DNA from: Verrucomicrobiales bacterium
GTDB taxonomy: Bacteria; Verrucomicrobiota; Verrucomicrobiia; Limisphaerales; UBA11320
Assembly (NCBI GenBank): GCA_016793885.1
Contig: JAEUHE010000236.1
Coordinates: forward strand, 79,876-141,345
Length of the DNA: 61,470 nt
Direction: 5' to 3'
Below, piece by piece: positions 7,626 to 17,345 of the stretch (within the stretch, counting starts at the first letter, position 1; every line of letters begins with the position of its first letter). The notes under the pieces were generated by a model. That model had not been told where the DNA came from, made no database searches, and worked only from the letters and a program-made list of their open reading frames with translations. The position numbers were made by a program, and so were the translations under genes.

Positions 7626-9851
7626 ATGAAGCCAATCAATCCCGTTCCTCCTCCCTCGAAGTTCGCTAGTTCCTTGAGGCTCGGGTTAACGTTCGCGATC
7701 ACGTTCAGCGCGATGATCGGCTCAGTCAATGCTCTCGCCGCGCCGCGTGTGTTGCCGGTAGGCGAACTTCCGCAGGATCATCGACTGGAGCCGCTCAAGG
7801 ACCTGGATGGCTACTTTCCGTTCGTGCCTCCCTCCAACCTGGAGGCGTGGCAGAAACGCGCCGAGCGGGTTCGCCGGCAAATCCTGGTGACAATGGGCCT
7901 TTGGCCGCTTCCGACCAAAACCCCCCTGAACGCGGTCATCCATGGTCGCATCGAGCGTCCGGACTACACGGTTGAGAAGGTTTATTTTGAAAGCATGCCC
8001 GGCTTCTTTGTCACGGGGAACCTGTATCGACCCAAGGGCAAGTCGGGTAAGTTGCCAGGCATCCTGTGTCCTCATGGACATTGGCCCGGCGGCCGATTCT
8101 ACGACAACGCCAAAGTGCGCGAGGAGATCGCGGTCGGCGCCGAGCGGTTCGAAGAGGGCGGACGCAGCGTGCTTCAGGCTCGTTGCGTGCAGCTCGCTCG
8201 GATGGGCTGCGTGGTGTTCCACTACGACATGCTGGGCTATGCCGATAGCCAACAGATTCCCATGAGCATCGCTCACGGTTTCTCCAAGCAGCGGCCGGAA
8301 ATGAACGCGGCGGGCGCGTGGGGGCTGTTCAGTCCCGCCGCGGAGTCGCACTATCAAAACATAATGGGACTTCAGACCTTCAACTCGATTCGGAGTCTCG
8401 ACTTTCTTCTCGAGCTTGCGGAGGTGGATCCGGCTCGGATCGGGGTCACCGGGGCGAGCGGCGGAGGGACGCAGACGTTTATTCTCGGAGCCATTGATCC
8501 TCGTCCCGCCGTCGCCTTTCCGGCGGTGATGGTCAGCACCGCCATGCAAGGCGGGTGCACCTGCGAGAATGCCTGTGGCCTGCGGTTAGATACCGGGAAC
8601 GTCGAGTTTGCCGCGCTCTTCGCCCCGAAACCTTTAGGCATGACCGGCGCCGATGACTGGACCAAGGACATGGCGACGAAAGGTTTTCCTGAACTGAAGC
8701 AGCTTTACGGCTTGTACCAGAAGCCCGATTTGGTTCATTTCAAGGCTCTCAACCACTTTGGTCACAATTATAACTCCCCTAGTCGGACGGTGATGTATTC
8801 TTGGCTGAACAAACATCTGCAATTGAACGCCCTCGAGCCCGTCTTGGAGCAGGACTACCAACGGCTGACGATGGAGGAACTGTCCGTCTGGGACAGTCAG
8901 CACCCGCGGCCCGCGGCGGGACCGGACTTCGAGCGTCAGCTGCTTCAGTGGTGGACGAAGGATGCCCGGCAGCAGCTGGAGGGAATGGTGGGTTCTCCCA
9001 ACCAGTTTCGACAAACGATCCGCGGAGCCCTGGAGGTGATCATTGGACGCTCCTTGCCGAGTGCTGGGGAGGTGACTTATGAGCAGACTTTGAAGCAGGA
9101 CCAGGGCAATCACTGGGTCATGGGAGGCCGCCTCCGGCAGATGGCCCGCACCGAGGAAAATCCGGTGGTCTTTCTTTATCCCAAGGAATGGAATGGACGA
9201 ACGGTGATCTGGTTGCATCCCCAGGGGAAGTCCGGGCTTTTCGATGCGGGCGCGGGTGAGGACTATCGGTTGCAACCCGGAGTCAAGCGCCTCATCGACG
9301 GCGGAGTCGCTGTTGCCGGCATCGATCTGCTGCATCAGGGCGAGTTCCTGGCGGACAATCTCCCTCTCACACAGACGCCGCGGGTGAAAAATAACCGTGA
9401 AGCAGCGGCCTATACCTTTGGTTACAATGCCACCGTGTGTGCGCAGCGAATTCAGGATGTCCTGCGCTTGGTCTCCTTTATCCAGCATCATGAGCGAACT
9501 TCGAAGTCGATTGGTTTGATTGGCCTGAAGGAGGCGGGACATTGGGCAGCAGCCGCGCGGGCGCTGGCCGGAGGGATTGTTACAAAATCCTGGATCGATA
9601 CCCAAGGTTTCCGATTCGAGAACGTTGCTGCGATTCATGACCCTGACTTCCTGCCCGGTGGGGCCAAATACTTCGATGTGCCGGGCATGCTGGCGCTAGG
9701 CGCCCCCGGGGCGCTGCGGCTTTCGGGGGAAACCGCGAGCGGGACGGAACTCGTGCAGCGACTCTACACGGCTGCGGGAGCGGCCGATCGCTTGACGTTT
9801 GTTCCCACGGGCGACGAAGCCGCTGGATTGGACTGGATGCTCCAGGAATAG
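7626..9851 (+). CDS. Secreted alpha/beta-hydrolase (acetylxylan esterase/dienelactone hydrolase-like)
   Basis: About 741 residues from the ATG at 7626; an in-frame TTG at 7590 would add a glycine-rich tail that does not look like a leader. An N-terminal signal peptide (about residues 10-38) is followed by an alpha/beta-hydrolase domain with GNLYRPKG, CPHGHWPGG, a nucleophile elbow GASGGG centred on S278, and HFGHNYN, which may supply the catalytic histidine. A second, more divergent hydrolase-like half (about 430-740) includes WLHPQGKSG and ends in a short loop-rich segment. The family acts on acyl esters of polysaccharides or related compounds in the envelope or outside the cell. It has no obvious operon partner here. 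The substrate is not predictable; an acetyl esterase of glycans is a reasonable guess. Confidence 0.8.
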   Translation: MKPINPVPPPSKFASSLRLGLTFAITFSAMIGSVNALAAPRVLPVGELPQDHRLEPLKDLDGYFPFVPPSNLEAWQKRAERVRRQILVTMGLWPLPTKTPLNAVIHGRIERPDYTVEKVYFESMPGFFVTGNLYRPKGKSGKLPGILCPHGHWPGGRFYDNAKVREEIAVGAERFEEGGRSVLQARCVQLARMGCVVFHYDMLGYADSQQIPMSIAHGFSKQRPEMNAAGAWGLFSPAAESHYQNIMGLQTFNSIRSLDFLLELAEVDPARIGVTGASGGGTQTFILGAIDPRPAVAFPAVMVSTAMQGGCTCENACGLRLDTGNVEFAALFAPKPLGMTGADDWTKDMATKGFPELKQLYGLYQKPDLVHFKALNHFGHNYNSPSRTVMYSWLNKHLQLNALEPVLEQDYQRLTMEELSVWDSQHPRPAAGPDFERQLLQWWTKDARQQLEGMVGSPNQFRQTIRGALEVIIGRSLPSAGEVTYEQTLKQDQGNHWVMGGRLRQMARTEENPVVFLYPKEWNGRTVIWLHPQGKSGLFDAGAGEDYRLQPGVKRLIDGGVAVAGIDLLHQGEFLADNLPLTQTPRVKNNREAAAYTFGYNATVCAQRIQDVLRLVSFIQHHERTSKSIGLIGLKEAGHWAAAARALAGGIVTKSWIDTQGFRFENVAAIHDPDFLPGGAKYFDVPGMLALGAPGALRLSGETASGTELVQRLYTAAGAADRLTFVPTGDEAAGLDWMLQE

Positions 9852-9959
9852 CGGGGCTCTGCCTCAGACCGAGGAGGCATCGCCGAAGCCTTGCCTGTAG
9901 AAGCTAACTATTGCCGTGCCCTGCATTATCATGCCTCCTCGATCAGAGGCAGAGCCCCG
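9852..9959. repeat. Long inverted repeat after the hydrolase gene
   Basis: Arms 9852-9880 and 9931-9959 (CGGGGCTCTGCCTC...GAGGAGGCAT and complement) pair over 29 bp with two mismatches around a 50-base loop. The left arm begins at the base after the stop codon. It could be a large terminator or a fifth type of TIR element. Confidence 0.75.
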
Positions 9960-10004
9960 TTAGGGAATTCCAACCGTACCGTGTTTGCGGATCCTCCCCC
10001 ATTC

Positions 10005-10118
10005 CGTGGCATCGCTGCGCGATGCTCGGAATTTTTGACGGTTCCGGGGGTGCAGGCGCCCCCGGCTAATTTCTGTGAACCCTGCGGGTTCGGGCCCCGT
10101 AAAGCCGAGGTGAGAAAC
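10005..10118 (+). repeat. RepA copy 3 (right-half fragment)
   Basis: It contains GTGGCATCGCTGCGCGATGC, GGGGGTGCAGGCGCCCCC and GAACCCTGCGGGTTCGGGCC in the RepA order. It ends about 35 bases before the minus-strand giant gene, so it lies between two convergent genes. Confidence 0.8.
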
Positions 10119-10152
10119 TCCCGAATTAACAACAGAACGCCAAACCCCGACG

Positions 10153-13100
10153 TCATGGTTCTCCCGCCGGGGTGATGAGCTTGTAGAATCGCGCTGCCCC
10201 TGGATGCTGGTCTTCGATGGATCGAAGTTCGGTGCTGCTCGTCGCGCTCAGGTCGATCAGTCGAAACCAGGGCTTTGCTCCAAGCGCGTCGGTAAAGAAA
10301 ATCGAGTAGGAGCGATTGGAGGCCGCGAGGAACTGCAACCTCAGCGTTTGGCCGTCCCAGGTGATGTCACTCCAGCTCAATCGGCTGGCCGCACTCCGGG
10401 GGTCTGTCCCCGCCTGGTACTCAGCCCGATTCGTAAACCCATCGCCATCCGCATCGAATCCGGCGTCCTGGGAGTTGTTCGGGTTAAGTCCAAGTTGGAT
10501 TTCCCAGTCGTTGGGCATCCCGTCCCGATCGGTGTCGGGGAGGACCGTGAGCACGAACGGCGCGATGATGGTTCCCGCGAGCTGGTTCGCCAGGGTGACG
10601 GAGTAGCTGCCGGCCTGGCTCAGCCCAACCTGGCTGAGGCGCAGGTAAGAAGTCCGGCTCATCGAGTTGGTGTTGAGTAGAAGAGCCAGACCGCGCTTCC
10701 ACTGATAGCGAATGGGCAGCGTGCCCGCCGCCTCGACTTTGACCTCCACCTCGGTGCCTTCCAGGACGCTTAGGTTCTGTGGTGCCTGGACCAGGCTGAC
10801 CCGACGCAGAATCTCCACGCGCGCGGGGTTGCTGAGAGTGGACCCAACGGAGTCCGTGACGCGGGCTTGGTAGAGTCCTTCGCTCGATTCACTCAGCGAA
10901 CTGATCCGCAAGGTGGAGTTGGTCGCTCCCAGCAGCTCCTGTCCGTCCAGGAGCCATTGATAGCTCAGGTTTCCGGTACCCTGCGCACCCACGGTGAGCG
11001 TGCTCGAACCCCCGGCGGCGAGGGCTCGGTTCGAGGGGTGGCCGAAGATGGTCGGCAGTCGCAGCACGGTGAGAGTAACGTTGGCACTCAGGAGCGCCCC
11101 GGCCTCGTTGAAGGCGCTGAGCCGATACTGTCCGGCGTCCTCAGGGGAGACGCGGATGAATCCCAGGGTTGCGTTCGTTGCGTTCGGCAGGGAGAGACCG
11201 TTTCGTTGCCATTGGTAGAAAGGCGCGGAGTCCGACTCGACCTTGCCGGTAAGTTCGAACGTGGTTCCTTCGATGACATTGGTGCTGTTCGGTGGTTCCA
11301 GCCAGCGCGGCGGAAGTCCGCCCGGTAGTCCCTCGCCGGGTGTTGGTTTCGCGGCGACCCAGTTGATGGCATCGTCGCCGAAGGCGTGCTCAGCGAGCCG
11401 GTGCAAGGACGGTCCACCTCCGTCGGCGGCTGGAGGCCAAGGGGCGCGATCATTGTAGCGCACTTGATCGACCACGACAAAGGCCTGAGTGTTCGTGGTT
11501 CCCGTCAGCGGCCGGATGAGTTCCAATTCCTCCCCGCTGTCCTGAAGGGTTCCGTTGGCCGGTCCGTAGCAGGCGACCGAGGGTGGCACGGAGTAAAACC
11601 TCCGGAAGCTATCGGGTTCCGACATCACAATCAGGCATCTTGCTCCCGGTGCTAAGCTCGATTCGTGAGGAAATTCGAAGCCCAGGCCTCGCAGCTGCCA
11701 GCGACGGGTGGGGTTGGAGGCCTCGTACAGGGGTATAGTCTGATCCGTGATGTTGTGCAGCTCCAGGTACTCCAGTTCATCCAAGCTCGGATGGTAGTGA
11801 ACTTCGCTGATGACAACAGGGCCAATGTCGAGAGCCGCGTTGGATGCCCCTGGGGTGGCTGTCGAGGATTTTGAGGCGAATTCATGTCCCGTGCTATTCC
11901 GATGGACAACAAAACTCGAGCCGAGTTCCGAGGCTTCGAAACGGAACCCATGACTCGCTCCAGTGAGGTGGCCTTCCGCGTCCGCCGAGAAAAGATAAAC
12001 CTCGTCGCCAACAGCGCTCAGACCAAAGGCAATTCCCTCCGGACTTGGCTTGCCGAACTCACTTTCCGCGATGACCTGAAACCCCCCGGGTGGGATGATG
12101 GTATTAGCGGGAATTCGGTATTTGGCCGGTGTTGCCGGATCGTCGGTCAGGAGCCATCCGCTCAAGTCGGCTGGCCGGGGTGAGTGGTTGACCAACTCGA
12201 TCCAATCACCTGCGGGCCCCGCGTTCGCCAGGAACTCGCTGAGCAACACTGCTGGCCGCGTGTCCTCGGGGTCATCCATTCCCGGAGAGCCATGCCGGGC
12301 CGAACTCGGTCGCCAGCTTCGTGCGTCGCCGGGGAGGCTTGGCTCGTTCACCTCTTGTTCCCGCGGCACCAATGAGAAGCCCCACCCATCGGCGGTCAGA
12401 GGCCAAGGGAGGTCATCTGCGTAGGTGAAGGCGAGCACCGGCAATCCGGCGGCGGTCCTCAACTCAAGGGATTCTCCCCCGTCGGCGAGGCGTCCGTCGA
12501 ACTCGCCATATGGAACTACATTCGGATAACGCTGGCGGAACGCGGTAACGTTCCTCGCGATTACAGCGAAGCTTCCCGACTCGAGCAGCGAACCATTGGT
12601 GAAGGTGAAAGCGAGTCCGGCGGTGAAGGATAACCCGCTCAGATCGAGGCGTTGTTGACCGGTATTCTTCAGCTCGATAAACTCGAACTCATCTCCAGCT
12701 GTCGGCCCGTCGGGCAGGGGATGGTACATCACTTCCGTGATTTGGAGTGGCGCGAAATTCTGAGTCGGCTCGAAAATGGCCCTGACCAGCGCGCTCCAGT
12801 TGGTCCCACTGCGCACACGCGCCGAGATCGTTCGGCGCTCCAGGATCGGGATGGGAACGCTGTAGGATTCCGCCTGAGGCGAGATGGTTCCGCCACGAAG
12901 TCGAGGATCGGAGCCGTCCTGAGTGAGGTAAAGGGTCCCGGTTGCATTCGTATGGCTGAGGGTGAGTTGAAAACCTGGCGCAACGCTGCCGCCGAATTGA
13001 TTGAAGGAGGGTGCGCCCACGGTCGGGTACAGTTTGGCATCTCGAAAACGCTTCATCACCACCGTTTGGTTTGAAGGAAAGAACACGGCCCTCATCCACG

Positions 13101-16100
13101 CGTTGCTGGAAAGCCATTCCACTTCGCGGGTGTAGGGGCGAGTCGGGCGCTGGTAATCCCCCCAGCGGGCGGACTCCGCGACCACCGCCGCATCGATCTC
13201 CTGGATTCGCGCATCCCAGCGCGCGAGGTTGCTCGCGACGGTGAGCGCCCCGCGATTGAACAGGTGCTGGTGAATTCGATCGGCGAAGAGCTGGCGAAAC
13301 TCGGCGTTGGCGCGGCAGCGGGCGAACACGAAGGTGGGGGTCTCCGGGACGTCCGCTTCGGCGTAGACGGCCCCCCACGAGCTCCGCGTGCGGATCAGGG
13401 AGCTAATGGAGATTTCCTGATCCCAGGCAAAGAACTTGAACCCCGTTGAGTCCGCACCCCGCTTTCGGGCGGCCCACCAGTTGTGATTAGGCCAGTCATC
13501 GGCGCCGATGTAGACATGCAGGATCATGTAATCCACCAGGTTGGTCACATCGAGATATCTCGGGAAGTTGGGATTGCGGCTGCCATCGGGGTGATTGCCC
13601 TGGATTCGCTGATAGGCGGAATCGCTGGCGAGCCCGGCTCCAGCCAGGCTGTTCATTTGATCCCAGGCGGTCTTGTCTCCGGCATGAACCTCGGCGAAGT
13701 CGGCCAGCACGTCGTAATCTTCTCGTTCGCCTCCAAGATAGTCCGCCGCGAAATGATCATCCGGATGTTCACACAGATTGTAGAGCCCCCAGTAGAGCCC
13801 GCTCAGGTAGAGATGCACGTAGGTTCCGCGCGCTGACGGGTGTCCCAGGTCAAGCTGGGCGTCGCGAACCCACTGATCCCTCACAAAACTGGCCTCGTCG
13901 CGGAGCCACCGCTGCACCCCATCCACCAGCGAGTTCTCCCAATTCACGGTTGCCCAGGTGTCCGTCGAGCCGGCGCGAAGGACGAAGCGGTCGAAGGAAT
14001 CGACAGGTGATTCCGCAAACATCGGGTAACGCAGCTTTCCCACCCCATATTCCTTCCGAAACACGAGATTGAAACTGTGCTTGGGGGTGAAGCCCTTGTC
14101 GCGTGTGATGTTCCCGTGAATCTGGAATCCGGCGTTCTCCTCAAACCCGACACTCCCGTCCGGGTAGATCAGCTCAGCCGAGGCGGGCACTTCGAGATCC
14201 GTCGCTGGGTTTTTCGGGTAGCTGGAGTTCGCATAGATCCCTTGAGCTCCAAATAGTTTCTCGGGCGAGGTCGCGATGCTCAAGGTGGGGATGCTCGTGA
14301 GCGCGTTGGTGAAAGATCGCGTGGGCAGAGCGCTGCTTACGACCCGGGGGTCGATCTCAAAGTCCGTGGGATGGCCTCCCGGCCAGGCCGAGCCGACGAA
14401 TGCGGGACGACGTTGGCTGGCCACTTGATCAGGAAACAGATAGCTGTGAGTGATCGGTGGAGCGGCCAGATATCCTTCCTTGTCGGCAACCATTCGCAAC
14501 ACGGTGGTCCGGTCGATGCGCAGCGTCGCATTGGTTCCTTGAGCAAGCAGGCCGTTGCTGGCCGTTGGTTCGCTTCCGTCCAGGGTGTAGCGGAGCCTAG
14601 CACCGGGCTCAGGCACCCAGACTTGCAGGGTGAACGGCTCCGCATAGAGACCGCGTTGGTGGCTGAACTCGATCTTGGGAAGTAGTCCAGTGTGGCCTGG
14701 TCCATTCGGCTGTCCCGGAGAGGGCCCCGGGAAGTAGGTCCGCTCCGTGGTTTTACCTCCGAGCAGAGTCGGCTCGAGGAGAAACTCCTCGTCCGTGGCC
14801 GAACCATTTAAACCCTGGATGGCTAAAACATTGGTGCCGACGTGCAGAGCACCCGCAAAGGGCGATAGATCGATGGCTTCGGTGGCGAAAGCGCCACCGT
14901 TGGGAGACTCGGTGGTGGCTGTGGAGTCAAAGGCGATGGTTTCGGGCGCAAAGCGCCGCGCCACGGGGGTTCCGTTCAGGTAGGCGATGAATCCATCCGC
15001 ATAGGACATTTGCAGCGTCAGCCAGGAAGGAAGGTTGGCCGAGGAAAGGGCGAACTGGGAACGGACGTAAACGGATGCATTGATGCCGCGCATCAGACTC
15101 GCCACATCCGTCACGATGCGGGAGCGGGCTCGACCGATGGTCGTTGGGAGTGCTCCTTGGCTCAGTGCGGAGATCTCCTCAGGCAGCAGACCGCGGCTCC
15201 AGATGGCGAAGTCATCCAGGACGCCAGAGTAGTTGTAGAGCCCCTCCGGTCCCGAGCCGAGGTAGAAGCTGCGAATGGTCGCCAGGGGCGCCGTGCTGGT
15301 TCCCGATAGAATGAGCCGGCCGTTCTGCCAGATTTCCTTCCGGGCCCGGTCCTTCAGGAACACGTAATGATTCCATCGGCCTTTGTAGCGCGTGCTGTCG
15401 GGCTCAGCGACGAAGACTCGATGGAGCGTTGAGTCCGTGCCGCCGGTGTCCCAATAGATCACGCCATCGCTCCAAGGCACGTGAGCTTGTGCGCTTCGTG
15501 TTCCGCTCCCGGCAACTCCTCCCGCTGCCCAGAAGGCGCTGCTGTTGGCGGGTTGAGCGGCGCTGCCGTAGATCCAGAAACTAAAGGTGACCGCGTCCTT
15601 TGCTTTGGCAGCGTCGAACCATCCTTTTGCGGCGTCGGTAACCACGATGCGAGCGTTGCTTCCCGGTGCTCCGAATTGGACGGCTCGGTCCCCGATACGC
15701 CCCGTCCGCCCACCCCGATCGGGAGTGTAAACCGCTCCCGCCTGGAGCGATCCATGATGTTGTTGACCGCCTTGATCCAGTGCCAGAGTGGCATTGGTGT
15801 TCTGGTTGAAGTCCCAGTAAGCCAGCAATCCGTCCGAACCGGCTGGACTCAGGTCGAAGCCTATCCCCCATCGGACCGGAGTCCAGTTCTCTTCCGCGAA
15901 CGGCTCGCTCCCTCCGGTCCAGTTCTCCGGCAGTGCCGGGGAGCTGGGAACCCAGGCCTTGGCCTCATCCAACGGGCCTATCAGCCGCGAGGCGGCGGCG
16001 GATCGTCCGACCCCGAAGCTGATGTTCTTTCGCTGACGCGGGTAGGCGAGTTCGGATGCGATCGAACCGTCCGGTCGAAGCAAAGCCAGGTAGCCGTCAT

Positions 16101-16455
16101 CCGTGAGCAGCGAGAAGCTGGTGTGGAGCGGGCCTCCTGGCCGGCTCCGGTTTTTACCTGAAGCGTAGAGAACCAGATACCCGCCCGAGGAAAGGTTGGT
16201 CGCGGGAAAGGTCCAGCGGGGTGTTAGTTCATGAGCGGTGGTCAGGCTCCAGCCCAGCAGATCCTGAGAGTTGGCACTGGCGTTGTAGATCTCGATCCAC
16301 TCGGCGTGAGCGCCATCCTCATCAGTGAGTCCGTCGCTGTTTTGAGTGAGGATCTCCGAGATGACCAGGGGCGAGCCCGGAAGGGGGTAGAGTCCCAGCC
16401 CGACCAACAGCCCTGCCAGAAGGGTGGTGATCGTGGGCAGATGTAGATTACGCAT
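10153..16455 (-). CDS. Giant secreted lamin-tail / LamG / CotH / Ig surface protein
   Basis: A 2,100-residue exported protein. After a signal peptide (about 1-28) come a lamin-tail domain (30-150), a LamG/concanavalin-like domain (about 207-430), a further beta domain (to 560) and a chitobiase/CHB_HEX_C-like segment (about 590-670). A CotH-kinase-like region (about 740-1080) has EHPDDHFAADYLGG and FFAWDQEISI. Then follow another CHB_HEX_C-like segment (about 1200), three more lamin-tail domains (about 1270, 1430, 1580) and three Ig-like domains (about 1760-2000). A DTDRDGMPNDWE plus DADGDGFTNRAEY calcium-binding pair precedes the shared C-terminal module ending in RFYKLITP. The CotH family is linked to protein phosphorylation and spore-coat proteins; here it is probably part of a large adhesive or degradative surface protein. 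It is a single open frame with no frameshift. Confidence 0.88.
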   Translation of the reverse strand: MRNLHLPTITTLLAGLLVGLGLYPLPGSPLVISEILTQNSDGLTDEDGAHAEWIEIYNASANSQDLLGWSLTTAHELTPRWTFPATNLSSGGYLVLYASGKNRSRPGGPLHTSFSLLTDDGYLALLRPDGSIASELAYPRQRKNISFGVGRSAAASRLIGPLDEAKAWVPSSPALPENWTGGSEPFAEENWTPVRWGIGFDLSPAGSDGLLAYWDFNQNTNATLALDQGGQQHHGSLQAGAVYTPDRGGRTGRIGDRAVQFGAPGSNARIVVTDAAKGWFDAAKAKDAVTFSFWIYGSAAQPANSSAFWAAGGVAGSGTRSAQAHVPWSDGVIYWDTGGTDSTLHRVFVAEPDSTRYKGRWNHYVFLKDRARKEIWQNGRLILSGTSTAPLATIRSFYLGSGPEGLYNYSGVLDDFAIWSRGLLPEEISALSQGALPTTIGRARSRIVTDVASLMRGINASVYVRSQFALSSANLPSWLTLQMSYADGFIAYLNGTPVARRFAPETIAFDSTATTESPNGGAFATEAIDLSPFAGALHVGTNVLAIQGLNGSATDEEFLLEPTLLGGKTTERTYFPGPSPGQPNGPGHTGLLPKIEFSHQRGLYAEPFTLQVWVPEPGARLRYTLDGSEPTASNGLLAQGTNATLRIDRTTVLRMVADKEGYLAAPPITHSYLFPDQVASQRRPAFVGSAWPGGHPTDFEIDPRVVSSALPTRSFTNALTSIPTLSIATSPEKLFGAQGIYANSSYPKNPATDLEVPASAELIYPDGSVGFEENAGFQIHGNITRDKGFTPKHSFNLVFRKEYGVGKLRYPMFAESPVDSFDRFVLRAGSTDTWATVNWENSLVDGVQRWLRDEASFVRDQWVRDAQLDLGHPSARGTYVHLYLSGLYWGLYNLCEHPDDHFAADYLGGEREDYDVLADFAEVHAGDKTAWDQMNSLAGAGLASDSAYQRIQGNHPDGSRNPNFPRYLDVTNLVDYMILHVYIGADDWPNHNWWAARKRGADSTGFKFFAWDQEISISSLIRTRSSWGAVYAEADVPETPTFVFARCRANAEFRQLFADRIHQHLFNRGALTVASNLARWDARIQEIDAAVVAESARWGDYQRPTRPYTREVEWLSSNAWMRAVFFPSNQTVVMKRFRDAKLYPTVGAPSFNQFGGSVAPGFQLTLSHTNATGTLYLTQDGSDPRLRGGTISPQAESYSVPIPILERRTISARVRSGTNWSALVRAIFEPTQNFAPLQITEVMYHPLPDGPTAGDEFEFIELKNTGQQRLDLSGLSFTAGLAFTFTNGSLLESGSFAVIARNVTAFRQRYPNVVPYGEFDGRLADGGESLELRTAAGLPVLAFTYADDLPWPLTADGWGFSLVPREQEVNEPSLPGDARSWRPSSARHGSPGMDDPEDTRPAVLLSEFLANAGPAGDWIELVNHSPRPADLSGWLLTDDPATPAKYRIPANTIIPPGGFQVIAESEFGKPSPEGIAFGLSAVGDEVYLFSADAEGHLTGASHGFRFEASELGSSFVVHRNSTGHEFASKSSTATPGASNAALDIGPVVISEVHYHPSLDELEYLELHNITDQTIPLYEASNPTRRWQLRGLGFEFPHESSLAPGARCLIVMSEPDSFRRFYSVPPSVACYGPANGTLQDSGEELELIRPLTGTTNTQAFVVVDQVRYNDRAPWPPAADGGGPSLHRLAEHAFGDDAINWVAAKPTPGEGLPGGLPPRWLEPPNSTNVIEGTTFELTGKVESDSAPFYQWQRNGLSLPNATNATLGFIRVSPEDAGQYRLSAFNEAGALLSANVTLTVLRLPTIFGHPSNRALAAGGSSTLTVGAQGTGNLSYQWLLDGQELLGATNSTLRISSLSESSEGLYQARVTDSVGSTLSNPARVEILRRVSLVQAPQNLSVLEGTEVEVKVEAAGTLPIRYQWKRGLALLLNTNSMSRTSYLRLSQVGLSQAGSYSVTLANQLAGTIIAPFVLTVLPDTDRDGMPNDWEIQLGLNPNNSQDAGFDADGDGFTNRAEYQAGTDPRSAASRLSWSDITWDGQTLRLQFLAASNRSYSIFFTDALGAKPWFRLIDLSATSSTELRSIEDQHPGAARFYKLITPAGEP

Positions 16456-16507
16456 AAGGTCCCGACGAGGGTGTCGGGGTCACCTTAGCGGATCTGGCGT
16501 TGGTGAG

Positions 16508-16819
16508 TCAAAAGATCAGGTGCGGATCTTCGCTCGGCGATTCCTCCGGGCTGGGCGATCCATCGGGATCGGGCCGCTCGAGAAACCACAGCGCACGGGC
16601 TCGTCGGATTTTCATCCAGAGAATGGTCACTGCCACCTCCTGCACGGCCGAACCTACCGCCCACAAGCAAAGAACGACGACAGTGATCCAGTAGAGTTTA
16701 CCGGCCCCGGTGTCGGCAGTGACGGCGAAAATGATGTTCCCCCAGGTCAAGGCGGCGGTGGCGAGGCCGAGGCCTAGCATGGCTCGGACGCGTCTCCGGG
16801 TTCGGACGGGGTTGAACAT
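16508..16819 (-). CDS. Small predicted two-helix membrane protein
   Basis: A 103-residue protein starting MFNPVRTRRRVRAM. Two hydrophobic segments (about residues 14-34 and 42-66) flank a short loop. The C-terminus is acidic and proline/serine-rich (PDPDGSPSPEESPSED). A basic N-terminus before the first helix suggests N-in topology. It sits directly upstream of the giant surface protein gene on the same strand with about 50 bases between them, so they may be co-transcribed. No family is recognised. Confidence 0.6.
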   Translation of the reverse strand: MFNPVRTRRRVRAMLGLGLATAALTWGNIIFAVTADTGAGKLYWITVVVLCLWAVGSAVQEVAVTILWMKIRRARALWFLERPDPDGSPSPEESPSEDPHLIF

Positions 16820-16943
16820 CGCGTTAGTCTACCACATTCCCAGGAAATGCCAAATGGCGCTTTAGCATTGCTCAAGCATCCCGCGCTGGGAGATAGTTGC
16901 CGAGGGACATGGACAACCTTGGCGAATCGATCTCTTGACACTT

Positions 16944-17339
16944 ATGATCCAACTCAGCACCCAGCTCGCGGTGTTCCTCGATAACCGGCCCGGCATGTTG
17001 GCCAGGGTTTGCGAGGCCTTGGCGGCGGAGAAAATCAACATCTACGCCATGGCGACGAGTGACACGGTGGATCACATCGTGATTCGGATGGTCGTCAGCG
17101 ATCCGCGTCGTGCCACCTTGCTGTTCGAGGAGCGGGGCACGTTGGTCGTGGCCGATGAGATTCTGATGATCGAGGGGGACAATCGTCCGGGCTCGTTGGT
17201 GACCATCTCCGATCGCCTCGCGAAATCCAAGATCAACATCGAATACGCGTACTTTGCCACGCTTCCGAATGCCAAGAAGGGCTTGCTGGTGCTGCGGGTG
17301 GACCGGGCGCGGCAGGCGTTGAAAGTGCTCAACACCTAG
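16944..17339 (+). CDS. Tandem ACT-domain protein
   Basis: About 131 residues from the ATG at 16944 (a TTG at 16935 is also in frame). Two ACT-like units are visible: FLDNRPGMLARVCEAL (about 9-70) and IEGDNRPGSLVTISDRL (about 75-130). The NRPG motif at the start of each is typical of the amino-acid-binding turn. Such stand-alone proteins are usually amino-acid-sensing regulators or small-molecule-binding subunits; the ligand is unknown. It ends 6 bases before the GTG of the GH13-like gene, suggesting one transcript. No clear Shine-Dalgarno is visible. Confidence 0.82.
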   Translation: MIQLSTQLAVFLDNRPGMLARVCEALAAEKINIYAMATSDTVDHIVIRMVVSDPRRATLLFEERGTLVVADEILMIEGDNRPGSLVTISDRLAKSKINIEYAYFATLPNAKKGLLVLRVDRARQALKVLNT

Positions 17340-17345
17340 TTCCGG

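Noticed and set aside
8634-9638. A 334-codon minus-strand frame within the hydrolase gene
   Set aside because: It is antisense to a well-supported hydrolase gene and has no domain signature.
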